Assembly: GCA_017415715.1 (NCBI GenBank)
Contig: JAFQFD010000001.1
Span: 1 to 64,000, forward strand
Origin: Bacteroidales bacterium
GTDB taxonomy: Bacteria > Bacteroidota > Bacteroidia > Bacteroidales > UBA932
Length of the DNA: 64,000 bases
Reading direction: 5' to 3'
A program made the position numbers and the translations under genes. The notes below the pieces were generated by a model that saw nothing but the letters and a program-made list of their open reading frames with translations, searched no databases and was not told where the DNA came from. This document shows, piece by piece, positions 1 to 8,400 of this stretch. Every line of letters starts with the position of its first letter. Within the stretch, counting starts at the first letter, position 1.

Positions 1-57
1 AATTGTATTTTGCCTTGACTTGGTAACATAACCCTTTGATTTACAAAGGTTAAGTTA

Positions 58-101
58 CAAAAAATCTGGGAAACATCCAAATTAGTGAACATTTCCCAGA
101 T
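58..101 (-). terminator. Intrinsic terminator downstream of glnS
   Basis: A perfect 10-bp inverted repeat (64-73 with 92-101) encloses an 18-nt loop. On the minus strand the stem is followed at once by six T residues, so it should end the leftward glnS transcript. The plus-strand side also has an AT-rich tail, so it may act in both directions. Confidence 0.75.
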
Positions 102-169
102 AATTTTTCAGACCTCTATGAGGACTTTTTCAGTGCCCTCTCACGCGATGCAGATTTTTTTATCTGGTC

Positions 170-1840
170 TTAAAACTTGAAGCTGTCTTTCAAAGCTGTT
201 GTCTTATTGAACACAAAGTGGTCTGGGGTGCTGTCCGGATCCTTGAAGAAGTATCCCACACGCTCGAACTGCACTGCAATTCCTGAATTATCCTCAAGGA
301 GGGCCGGTTCTGCATAACCCTTTCCGATTACGAGAGACTCCGGATTGAGGTAACTCTTGTAGTCCTCGCCTTCTGGTATCTGACCCATCTGAGCCTCAGT
401 GAAGAGCTTGTCATAGAGTCTGAGTTCAAGCTCCTTTGCATGCTCGGTTGACACCCAGTGGATAGTTCCCTTTACAGAGCGCCACTCGCCTGCTCCAGGC
501 TTTGAAGTCGGATCATATGTACACTTGATCTCTACGATGTTGCCTTCAGCGTCCTTTACTACTTCCTGGCACTTGACGATGTATGTATACTTGAGGCGAA
601 CCTCTCCGTCCGGTTTGAGGCGGAAATACTTCTTAGGTGGTTCCTCCATGAAGTCGTTTCTCTCGATATAGACCTCACCCGTGAACGGAACCTTGCGTGA
701 CGGTCCTTCCGGATCTGCAGGGTTGAGAGGAGCATCGAACCACTCCACCTTGCCCGGCTCCCAGTTGGTGATTGTGAGCTTTACAGGGTCCTGTACCACC
801 ATATAGCGGTTTGAACGCTCGTTAAGGTCCTGACGGACACACCACTCCATAAGCTGGAGGTCTATGAGCTGCTCACGCTTTGCAACACCCACCTTCTCAG
901 CGAACATGCGGATTGACTCTGGTGTGTAACCACGGCGGCGGATACCGCAGATGGTTGGCATACGAGGGTCGTCCCATCCACTTACGAAGTTGTTCTTCAC
1001 AAGCTCGAGGAGCTTGCGCTTTGACATCACTGTGTATGTGAGGTTGAGTCTTGCGAACTCATACTGATGCGACGGGAATATGCCGAGCTTCTCGATGAAC
1101 CAGTCATAGAGTGGACGATGCACGTCAAACTCAAGGGTACAGATCGAGTGTGTAATGTTCTCGATCGAATCTGACTGGCCATGAGCATAGTCATACATCG
1201 GGTAGATGCACCACTTGTCACCTGTACGGTGATGATGAGCATGGATGATACGATAAAGGAGAGGGTCGCGGAACAGCATGTTCGGATGCGCCATGTCGAT
1301 CTTTGCGCGGAGCACCTTCTCGCCGTCTGCATACTTTCCTGCCTTCATCTCACGGAAGAGCTGGAGATTTTCCTCGACGCTGCGGTTGCGGTATGGGCTC
1401 TCGGTTCCCGGAACCTGGACAGTACCACGGCCTGCACGGATCTCCTCCTGTGTCTGGTCGTCTACATAAGCAAGCCCCTTCTTAATAAGCTCCTCCGCCC
1501 ACTCGTAAAGCTGATCGAAGTAGTCTGATGCATATCTTTCATTCTCCCAGTTGAAGCCGAGCCACTTGATGTCCTCCTTGATAGAGTCCACATACTCAGT
1601 ATCCTCCTTTACGGGGTTTGTATCGTCGAAACGGAGGTTAGTCTTTCCGCCATACTTCTTTGCAAGACCGAAGTTGATGCAGATGCTCTTTGCATGACCG
1701 ATGTGCAGATAGCCGTTCGGCTCAGGCGGGAAACGTGTCATTACGCTTTCACACTTGCCGCTGGCGAGATCCGCCTCAATGATTTCCTCCAAAAAGTTAA
1801 GATTTCTGGTTTCGTTTACTTCCTTGTTTACCTCTTCCAT
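170..1840 (-). CDS. glnS: Glutaminyl-tRNA synthetase
   Basis: This class I aminoacyl-tRNA synthetase charges tRNA-Gln with glutamine in the cytoplasm. The HIGH signature is at residues 46-49 within PEPNGYLHIGHAKS, and the KMSKS-type loop reads VMSKRK at about 271-276. The C-terminal third fits the beta-barrel anticodon-binding domains of the GlnRS family. At 556 residues it matches the usual length (about 550). The start is the first ATG, about 28 nt below a TATATTTG promoter element. It is divergent from yicC and ends about 70 nt before a terminator, so it is probably monocistronic. Identification is very safe; a GluRS is unlikely because the motifs are GlnRS-like. Confidence 0.97.
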   Translation of the reverse strand: MEEVNKEVNETRNLNFLEEIIEADLASGKCESVMTRFPPEPNGYLHIGHAKSICINFGLAKKYGGKTNLRFDDTNPVKEDTEYVDSIKEDIKWLGFNWENERYASDYFDQLYEWAEELIKKGLAYVDDQTQEEIRAGRGTVQVPGTESPYRNRSVEENLQLFREMKAGKYADGEKVLRAKIDMAHPNMLFRDPLLYRIIHAHHHRTGDKWCIYPMYDYAHGQSDSIENITHSICTLEFDVHRPLYDWFIEKLGIFPSHQYEFARLNLTYTVMSKRKLLELVKNNFVSGWDDPRMPTICGIRRRGYTPESIRMFAEKVGVAKREQLIDLQLMEWCVRQDLNERSNRYMVVQDPVKLTITNWEPGKVEWFDAPLNPADPEGPSRKVPFTGEVYIERNDFMEEPPKKYFRLKPDGEVRLKYTYIVKCQEVVKDAEGNIVEIKCTYDPTSKPGAGEWRSVKGTIHWVSTEHAKELELRLYDKLFTEAQMGQIPEGEDYKSYLNPESLVIGKGYAEPALLEDNSGIAVQFERVGYFFKDPDSTPDHFVFNKTTALKDSFKF

Positions 1841-1874
1841 ATCTCTGGTAATAATGAATTTGCAAATAATCTTA

Positions 1875-1882
1875 CAAATATA
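1875..1882 (-). promoter_or_regulatory. glnS promoter -7 element
   Basis: The minus strand reads TATATTTG, matching the Bacteroidetes -7 consensus TAnnTTTG, about 35 nt upstream of the glnS start. No good -33 element is visible at the expected distance, so only the -7 part is supported. Confidence 0.5.
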
Positions 1883-1894
1883 CGGATTTTTCAG

Positions 1895-1902
1895 TATTTT
1901 TG
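1895..1902 (+). promoter_or_regulatory. yicC promoter -7 element
   Basis: The plus strand reads TATTTTTG, a match to TAnnTTTG, 27 nt upstream of the chosen yicC start codon. It lies back to back with the glnS element, so the 88-nt divergent spacer holds both promoters. It also argues against the longer open frame that begins upstream at 1755. Confidence 0.55.
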
Positions 1903-1928
1903 TGACTTCAAATCAGTTTTTTAGCAAT

Positions 1929-2816
1929 ATGATCAGATCTATGACAGGCTACGGCAAGGCCGAAGCCATATTGGAGACAGGAAAGATAACAGTGGAAGTC
2001 CGTTCTCTCAACGGAAAGACCGCCGACATAAGCCTCAAGACATCAATGCTTCCAAAGGATAAGGAAATGGCTGTAAGACAAAAGATTGCAGCTGTCCTTA
2101 CACGTGGAAACATCGATTTCTTCATAACATATGAGCCTAATGCCGCCGACAGCGTAAAGAAGATAAACATGGACCTTGCGATGGAGTATTACCAGCAGAT
2201 CAGCTACCTTGGCCAAAAGCTCGGCGCCCACAATCTGTGGAGCCAGAATCCCAATGACCTTCTTGCCATGATCCTTCGCATGCCTGATGTCATGGATGCA
2301 AGAAAGCAGGATGTCATCACTGACGAAAACTGGCCTGTTGTGGAGGCTTGCATTGACGAGGCTCTCGCCAACATCAATGCGTTCCGCGCCCAGGAGGGAG
2401 ATGTCCTTTACAAGGATATAACAGAGAAAGTCGCAAACATTCTTGAATATTCAGCCCAGGTGGAGGTCTTTGAAAAAGAGCGCGTAGAAGCGATCAGAGA
2501 AAAAATTTTGAGCCGTTTTGCAGAGCTCAAGGCTGAGCCAGACCAGAGCCGTCTCGAGCAGGAGATGATATTCTACATCGAGAAGCTTGACATCAACGAA
2601 GAAAAGGTACGACTCCGCCAGCACTGCAAGTATTTCCTTGACACTATAGCAAACGAGGAATGCCCTGGTAAAAAGCTTGGCTTCATCGCTCAGGAGATGG
2701 GACGAGAGATAAACACGACCGGATCAAAGGCCAATCACACAGAGATACAGAAGATCGTGGTCAAGATGAAGGATGAACTGGAGAAGATAAAAGAACAAAG
2801 TCTGAATGTGCTGTAG
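1929..2816 (+). CDS. yicC: YicC/YloC family endoribonuclease
   Basis: This is a 295-residue member of the YicC/YloC family, whose characterised members are endoribonucleases linked to small-RNA turnover and stationary-phase survival. The N terminus MIRSMTGYGKA is the family signature. The C-terminal region contains EKLDINEEKVRLRQH and a conserved segment FIAQEMGREINTTGSKA. The open frame runs further upstream to 1755, but that part overlaps glnS and the promoter, so 1929 is chosen as the start. In many Bacteroidetes yicC precedes gmk; here a convergent porin gene follows. The stop codon lies in the loop of a strong hairpin. Confidence 0.9.
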   Translation: MIRSMTGYGKAEAILETGKITVEVRSLNGKTADISLKTSMLPKDKEMAVRQKIAAVLTRGNIDFFITYEPNAADSVKKINMDLAMEYYQQISYLGQKLGAHNLWSQNPNDLLAMILRMPDVMDARKQDVITDENWPVVEACIDEALANINAFRAQEGDVLYKDITEKVANILEYSAQVEVFEKERVEAIREKILSRFAELKAEPDQSRLEQEMIFYIEKLDINEEKVRLRQHCKYFLDTIANEECPGKKLGFIAQEMGREINTTGSKANHTEIQKIVVKMKDELEKIKEQSLNVL

Positions 2817-2835
2817 CGCATTCAGACTTTGTTCT
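2792..2835. terminator. Long hairpin over the yicC stop codon
   Basis: A perfect 17-bp inverted repeat (2792-2808 with 2819-2835) extends by three more pairs to a 4-nt loop. It includes the last yicC codons and its stop codon, and it ends six bases before the convergent porin stop. On the minus strand it is followed by a T-rich run (CTTTTATCTT), so it most likely terminates the porin transcript and probably also yicC. Confidence 0.75.
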
Positions 2836-2840
2836 GATCA

Positions 2841-4040
2841 TCACAATACCGGTATTATATACTGGATTCCGAGCGAGATGCGCTGCGTATGAGGCTTATA
2901 GCCTCCTATCGCCAGCGCATTTTCTGTCAGATTGAAGCCCTTGTATACATAGTGCGCAAACACCTTGAAACCTTTTTCTTCGGTAAACGGGAACCATTCG
3001 ATACATCCCTGTGCATTCCATGCGGTCATGTACTGTCCCGCATTGAATATGCCATTATCCTCATATACGCCCGCCGTCTCATACGCTCCCTTTATATACG
3101 CATTCCATTTTGGAAGGAAACGATAGTCGACATTGGCTATGACAGTGAAATACTGAGTATGCTGGGCCGTCATGGGCTGATTTGATAGCGTTGTAATACG
3201 ATGCTGCGTATCAAGTCCGGAGCGCTGATACAGGACGTCCAGGTATGCCAGGACCGGCCCCTTTTCATATATGTTTCCGCACATCAGATAATAGATGTTC
3301 CTTCCCTTTGCGAGCTGTCCGGCTGATGCAGAATACTGAAGGTTGATCGCACCGTCAGCAAACCATCCCATCCAGCAGGCAGATGCAAGAAGAGGGAATT
3401 TTGTAGGCTCTACGCCATCTGGAAGACCGTGGATGTACATGTCATTGTCAGTTCCGCTTCTATGATTCACCACCTGGAGATACAGATGTTGAGTGGGGCT
3501 CAGATATACTGAGCCTTTCAACCCGGTCTGAAAAATCTCAAAGTTATTGTTGAATTCACTGAACTCTCTGACCAGCAGGCCATTGACATAACCTTCATAG
3601 CCTCCTACAGCAAGGAACTGCTTTCCTGCAACGAGGTCGAACCTGTCATTGACACGCCATTTGATGTTGGCATATTCGATTGAAGAAGCTATGTTCTCTA
3701 CTGAATAAGGATTGCTGTATCTGTTGAACGACTGACGGAAATGATAAGACAGATGATCCGTCAGTCTTCCATAAATCTCGAACCTGACACGATTCATCTT
3801 GAACGACATCTCGTCGAACTTTCCTGCTGTGAAATAGGCATTCGCAGACGAAGCGAACTCGAGATTGATATGGGACTTGATCTTCCTGATCTTATATCCG
3901 TCATTCTTCACAGAATCACGACGGTCGATGATCCTCTCTACAAGCGTATGAAGTTCCTCATCGGCAAGAAGGGTCTTAGGATTCTGCGCGTATGAGCAGA
4001 CGGTAAAAAAGATCGCCAGAGTAAAAAACAGTCTTTTCAT
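2841..4040 (-). CDS. Outer-membrane porin, OprO/OprP-like
   Basis: This 399-residue protein starts with a signal peptide (MKRLFFTLAIFFTVCSYAQ, cleavage near residue 19), followed by a short helical segment. The rest is a long stretch of alternating amphipathic strands rich in Tyr, Phe, Gly and Asn, ending in an aromatic and hydrophobic C terminus typical of beta-barrels. The pattern (FRQSFNRYSNPYS, VAGKQFLAVGGYEGYVNGLLVREFSEF) resembles the phosphate-selective porin O/P family, which Bacteroidetes often use for anion or general solute passage. The start at 4040 is preferred over an upstream in-frame ATG because the signal peptide begins there and the promoter lies just upstream. The substrate is unknown. 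Confidence 0.8.
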   Translation of the reverse strand: MKRLFFTLAIFFTVCSYAQNPKTLLADEELHTLVERIIDRRDSVKNDGYKIRKIKSHINLEFASSANAYFTAGKFDEMSFKMNRVRFEIYGRLTDHLSYHFRQSFNRYSNPYSVENIASSIEYANIKWRVNDRFDLVAGKQFLAVGGYEGYVNGLLVREFSEFNNNFEIFQTGLKGSVYLSPTQHLYLQVVNHRSGTDNDMYIHGLPDGVEPTKFPLLASACWMGWFADGAINLQYSASAGQLAKGRNIYYLMCGNIYEKGPVLAYLDVLYQRSGLDTQHRITTLSNQPMTAQHTQYFTVIANVDYRFLPKWNAYIKGAYETAGVYEDNGIFNAGQYMTAWNAQGCIEWFPFTEEKGFKVFAHYVYKGFNLTENALAIGGYKPHTQRISLGIQYIIPVL

Positions 4041-4058
4041 ATGATCCGGTTTAGACTG

Positions 4059-4090
4059 CAAAGATAAAAAGTTCCAAAAGATTACACAAA
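4059..4090 (-). promoter_or_regulatory. Porin promoter
   Basis: The minus strand carries TTTG (4087-4090), a 20-nt spacer and TATCTTTG (4059-4066), a textbook Bacteroidetes sigma-ABfr promoter. It lies 18 nt upstream of the porin start. Confidence 0.75.
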
Positions 4091-4289
4091 ATGACTCAAC
4101 AGATTGCTACATCAGGGGCAATATCGCTCATTTTCGTACTTGATGCCTTTCGTTTTGCAGGAATCTGGGACGAAAATGCTGAATAACGTCCCCGACATCC
4201 AGAAAACTCACACAACGATAAGGCAAAACTGCTCGCCACAAAAGATAACGCCATGATTGAAGAAAGAGCGAGCAAAGGACATGAAATAT

Positions 4290-4311
4290 TTTTGACAACA
4301 TTATGTCAAAA
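4290..4311. promoter_or_regulatory. Palindromic operator upstream of the WYL regulator
   Basis: The 330-nt gap between the porin and the WYL gene holds no convincing gene. It contains an 8-bp perfect inverted repeat, TTTTGACA and TGTCAAAA, six bases apart. It overlaps a TATTTTTG box, and TTGACA recurs near 4320 and TTTGACA near 4373. This looks like a binding site for a dimeric regulator, most simply the WYL protein encoded 80 nt downstream. The rest of the gap has no other structure that I can see. Confidence 0.5.
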
Positions 4312-4391
4312 GACACAAATTGACAAAGATATTTATCTAAACTATTCTTTTACTGGCGCATAATGCTTAAATTTGACAAAATCGCAACTAT

Positions 4392-5300
4392 ATGGAAGCC
4401 ACGAAAATTGAGCGTTTGCTCCGCCTGATAATGATGATGGCCGACAAGGTCGATTATACTATAGAAGACATTTCAGAAAAACTTGGCATCACACCCAGGT
4501 CAACATATCGTTATATTGAAACATTACGTACCTGCGGATTTGCTATTGACAAAAGAAAAGCAAATCTATATAAACTGGTAAAAATACCCAACAGCTCCAT
4601 CAATTTCAACAAGCTCATATATTTCACAGAAGAAGAAGCACATATAATAAACAATCTGATAAGCAGTCTTGACAACACAAACTCGTTAAAAACTGCATTA
4701 CAGAAAAAATTGTGTACGATTTACAGTCTCACCAACATGGCGGAACTGATTACTGACAAGGCAAGCGCGCATTGTATCGAATCATTAGGCAATGCCATAA
4801 GAACTAAAAGCAAAGTAATTCTTAAAAGATACGAATCCGGACATTCCAAATCAATCGCCGACCGACATATCGAACCCTTCGCTTTCACGACAAACTATAT
4901 TGATGTTTGGGCGTATGATCTGGATAAACGCGAAAACAGGATATTCAAGATTGCCAGAATCGGTGAAGTTGTCGTCCTTTCAGAATCTTGGGAATTTGAA
5001 AACATGCACCGCAAGACCGAAACAGACTGTTTCAGGATGAATGGCAGCGAACAGATTCCAATCAAGCTGGAACTGAGTATCAGGGCAAAGAATCTTCTGA
5101 TCGAAGAATACCCATTAGCCGAAAAAGAGATTGAACTCATAGATGGCAAATGGATTCTTGACACCAATGTGAGAAGCCTTGAGGGCGTAGGCAGATTCGT
5201 CATTGGTCTGGCAGGAGACATAAATGTCATAGACTCCCCTTCCCTGGAGGCGTACATTCAAAACTACATAGAAGAACATCTTAAGCGATATATCAAATAA
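4392..5300 (+). CDS. WYL-domain transcriptional regulator beside cas9
   Basis: This is a 302-residue protein with an N-terminal helix-turn-helix (about residues 20-55, DISEKLGITPRSTYRYIETL) and a central-to-C-terminal WYL-type ligand-sensing region. The WYL core lies near residues 135-200, around HIEPFAFTTNYIDVWAYD and a following strand. WYL proteins bind nucleic acid or nucleotide ligands and are repeatedly found beside CRISPR-Cas and other defence genes, usually as repressors. The gene converges on the tracrRNA: its stop codon overlaps the T-tract of the tracrRNA terminator. A palindrome about 80 nt upstream suggests autoregulation. Regulation of the cas operon is inferred from position only. 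Confidence 0.85.
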   Translation: MEATKIERLLRLIMMMADKVDYTIEDISEKLGITPRSTYRYIETLRTCGFAIDKRKANLYKLVKIPNSSINFNKLIYFTEEEAHIINNLISSLDNTNSLKTALQKKLCTIYSLTNMAELITDKASAHCIESLGNAIRTKSKVILKRYESGHSKSIADRHIEPFAFTTNYIDVWAYDLDKRENRIFKIARIGEVVVLSESWEFENMHRKTETDCFRMNGSEQIPIKLELSIRAKNLLIEEYPLAEKEIELIDGKWILDTNVRSLEGVGRFVIGLAGDINVIDSPSLEAYIQNYIEEHLKRYIK

Positions 5301-5380
5301 AAAACAGAAAGCGAGACCTTGCAGCCCCGCCTTAAATGTTTTCACAACGGAATAATCCTTATTGTGAATTGCTTCGAAAT
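5299..5380 (-). ncRNA. tracrRNA of the type II-C CRISPR-Cas9 system
   Basis: The minus strand from about 5380 begins with an anti-repeat (5361-5382) that matches the CRISPR repeat at 10800-10847 in reverse complement over about 22 nt, with one base deleted. Next comes a segment with the family feature TTCCGTTGTGAAAAC, then a GC-rich stem-loop (AAGGCGGGG pairing with TCTCGCTTT, including wobble pairs) and a run of six T. This is the usual build of Bacteroidetes II-C tracrRNAs: repeat duplex, nexus-like region and terminator hairpin. The transcript should be about 80 nt. It pairs with the crRNA repeat to guide RNase III processing and Cas9 loading. Confidence 0.88.
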
Positions 5381-5385
5381 TTCTG

Positions 5386-5416
5386 CAAATATAAACATTA
5401 CTATTGAAAATACAAG
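5386..5416 (-). promoter_or_regulatory. tracrRNA promoter
   Basis: The minus strand has CTTG (5413-5416), a 19-nt spacer and TATATTTG (5386-5393), which matches the Bacteroidetes consensus. Transcription should start about 6-8 nt further on, at the first base of the anti-repeat. The -33 element lies only 3 nt from the cas9 start codon, so tracrRNA initiation and the cas9 leader share the same DNA. Confidence 0.75.
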
Positions 5417-5419
5417 CAT

Positions 5420-8400
5420 ATGAAAAAGATATTAGGACTTGATCTGGGAACAGCATCGATCGGATGGGCACTCGTAAATGAAGCTGAAACAAAAGAAGAA
5501 AGTTCGTCAATTACCAAACTTGGCGTCAGAATAATTCACTACGACACCTTTACCAATGGTGAAGGGCAAGAGATCAAAGGCAGTGCAGCTGATGAATTCT
5601 GCAAAGGAAAATCCGTATCTCCCAATGCAGCAAGAACGAAATGCAGAAGCATGAGAAGAACTCTGCAGAGATATAAGCTCCGTAGAAAAGTGCTCATTGA
5701 ACTATTGACAAGAGAAGGCTGGATTTCAGAAAACGCTATCCTTAACGAGCATGGCAATCATACGACATTTGAAACCTTACGCCTGCGTTCTCTTGCGGCT
5801 ACGGAAAAAGTGACATTGCTAGAATTTGCCAGAATATTGCTCAACATCAATAAGAAAAGAGGATATAAAAGCAGTAGGAAAGCCAAAGGAAAAGAAGAAG
5901 GCAGCATTGTTGATGGGCTTTCTTTAGCAAAGGAGCTTTATGAGGAAGGGATCACTCCTGGAGAGTTCGTATACCGAAGAATGTTGACCGGTAAATATCA
6001 AGTTCCTGACTTTTACAGGTCAGATTTAAAGGGAGAACTTGACCGTATATGGGAAACACAGCATCAGTTTTATCCTGAGATTCTTTCTAAAGAATTAAAA
6101 GATTCCTTAAATGGGAAAAGTAAAGGACAAATATTTAAAATATGTCAGGCCCCATTCAGCATAGTAGGTATAAAGAGAGAATTCAAAGGCAAGGAACTAA
6201 AGACAGAAAACTATAAATGGAGAAGCGAAGCTGTACACCAGAAAATCGGGCTTGAACAACTTGCCGTAGTCCTGCAAGAAGTTTGTGACCATATCAAGAA
6301 TTCATCCGGATATCTTGGCGGAATCAGTGACAGAAGCAAAGAATTGTTCTTCGCAAACCTTACCGTAGGTCAGTGGCAATGGAAACAGATTGAATCAAAC
6401 CCTCACCATAGTCTTAAGAATCAAGTATTTTTCAGACAAGATTATATGGATGAGTTTGAAAGGATCTGGGAAACACAAGCAAACCATCATAAAGAACTGA
6501 CCGATGAATTAAAGAAAGAAATAAGAGACATCATCATATTCTATCAAAGGCCTTTACGAAGTCAGAAAGGTCTTGTAAGTTTATGCGAATTCGAGCACTG
6601 GACAAAGGAAGTCATTATAGAAGGTAAAACCAAACAGAAAACTTTCGGACTGAAAGTATGTCCAAAATCATCCCCTTTATTCCAGGAATTCAAAATATGG
6701 CAGATATTAAACAACATCAAGGTTAATGGAAATTACCTAGAACAAGAAGAGAAGGAAGCTTTATTTGCAGAATTGAATATAAAAGGGAAATTATCGGGCA
6801 CAGAATGTCTGAAGATTTTATATAAAAAACGCACGAAAGGATTAGAAATCAACTATAAAAACATTGAGGGCAATAATACCCAGGCATCGCTATTCGAGGC
6901 CTATTCAAAAATTCTGGAAATCAGCGGGCACGAATGCGATCTGTCCAAGATGTCCGGTCCAGATGCACTAGAACACGTTCGGAACATCTTCGAACATTTG
7001 GGCTATAAAACCGACTACCTGTATTTCGATTCATCATTGGACGGAAGCGACTTCGAATGTCAGCCGTCATATAGACTATGGCATTTGCTATATTCTTTTG
7101 AAGGGGACAAATCAATTTCCGGAAATGAATCGCTCGTAAATAAAATAGCCGAAATCACAGGTATGGATAATGACGCCGCAAAAATACTTGCCACTGTCAC
7201 TTTCGCACCGGACTATGGTAATCTCTCGACAAAAGCGATGCGTAAGATTTTACCTTACATGAGAGCAGGAAATGAATACAGTTTAGCTTGTGAATATGCC
7301 GGCTATAGACATTCAGCAAAATCTTTGACTAGGGAAGAATTAGCCGAGAAATCATATAAGGACAAGTTGGACTCTATTCCTAAAAACAGTTTAAGAAATC
7401 CTGTTGTTGAAAAGATTCTGAATCAGATGGTCAATGTCGTCAACGAAATAATAGCAACCTATGGCAAGCCTGACGGCATCAGAATAGAAATGGCCAGAGA
7501 GCTTAAGAAGAGCGCGAAAGAAAGGCATGAAATGTCTGAGGCAATCGGTAAGGCTTCTGCTGCACACGAGAGTATCAGGGAACTGTTGATTAAAGAATTC
7601 AACATACCAAATCCGTCGAGAAACGACATCATTCGCTATAAGTTATACCGCGAATTGGAGAAAAATGGCTACAAGACTCTTTATTCGGGTACATACATTC
7701 CACAGGAAAAATTGTTCAGCAAGGAGTTTGACATAGAACATATTATTCCACAGGCAAAATTGTTTGACGACTCGTTCTCAAACAAGACATTGGAAGCACG
7801 ACAGGTCAACATTGACAAATCAAACTCTACAGCGCTTGATTTCGTGACATTAAAGTATGGAGATGAATATGCAGAAAACTACATAGCTACAGTAGAAAAT
7901 CTCTGTGAAATCGGAAGCATCACCAAGGCCAAAAGAAATAAGCTGTTAATGAAAGAATCTGAAATACCGCAAGGTTTCATAGAAAGAGACCTCAGGGAGA
8001 CTCAATATATAGCAAAGCTTGCCAAAAACATGCTGGAAGAGGTCGTCAAGGATGTTGTAAGTACAAGCGGAGCAATCACAGACAGGCTTAGAGAGGACTG
8101 GCAGCTCGTTGATGTAATGAAGGAAATCAACTGGGCCAAATATGAAAAACTTGGTATGACCGAGATAACTACTGACAAGGATGGCAGAAGGATATATAAG
8201 ATAAAAGACTGGACAAAGAGGAACGATCATAGACATCATGCTGTCGATGCATTGGCAATAGCATTTACCAAACGATGCTATATCCAGTACCTCAACAATC
8301 TGAACGCACGCATTCCAAAAGGATTGGACGACACAGAATACATTGACCTGAGTGAGTATGAGCTGTATGACCTCCCAGTAGAAGAAAGGTCTGCTGTCGT

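Noticed and set aside
4062-4289. A small gene in the porin-WYL gap
   Set aside because: Open frames here are short with no conserved features; the region looks regulatory.
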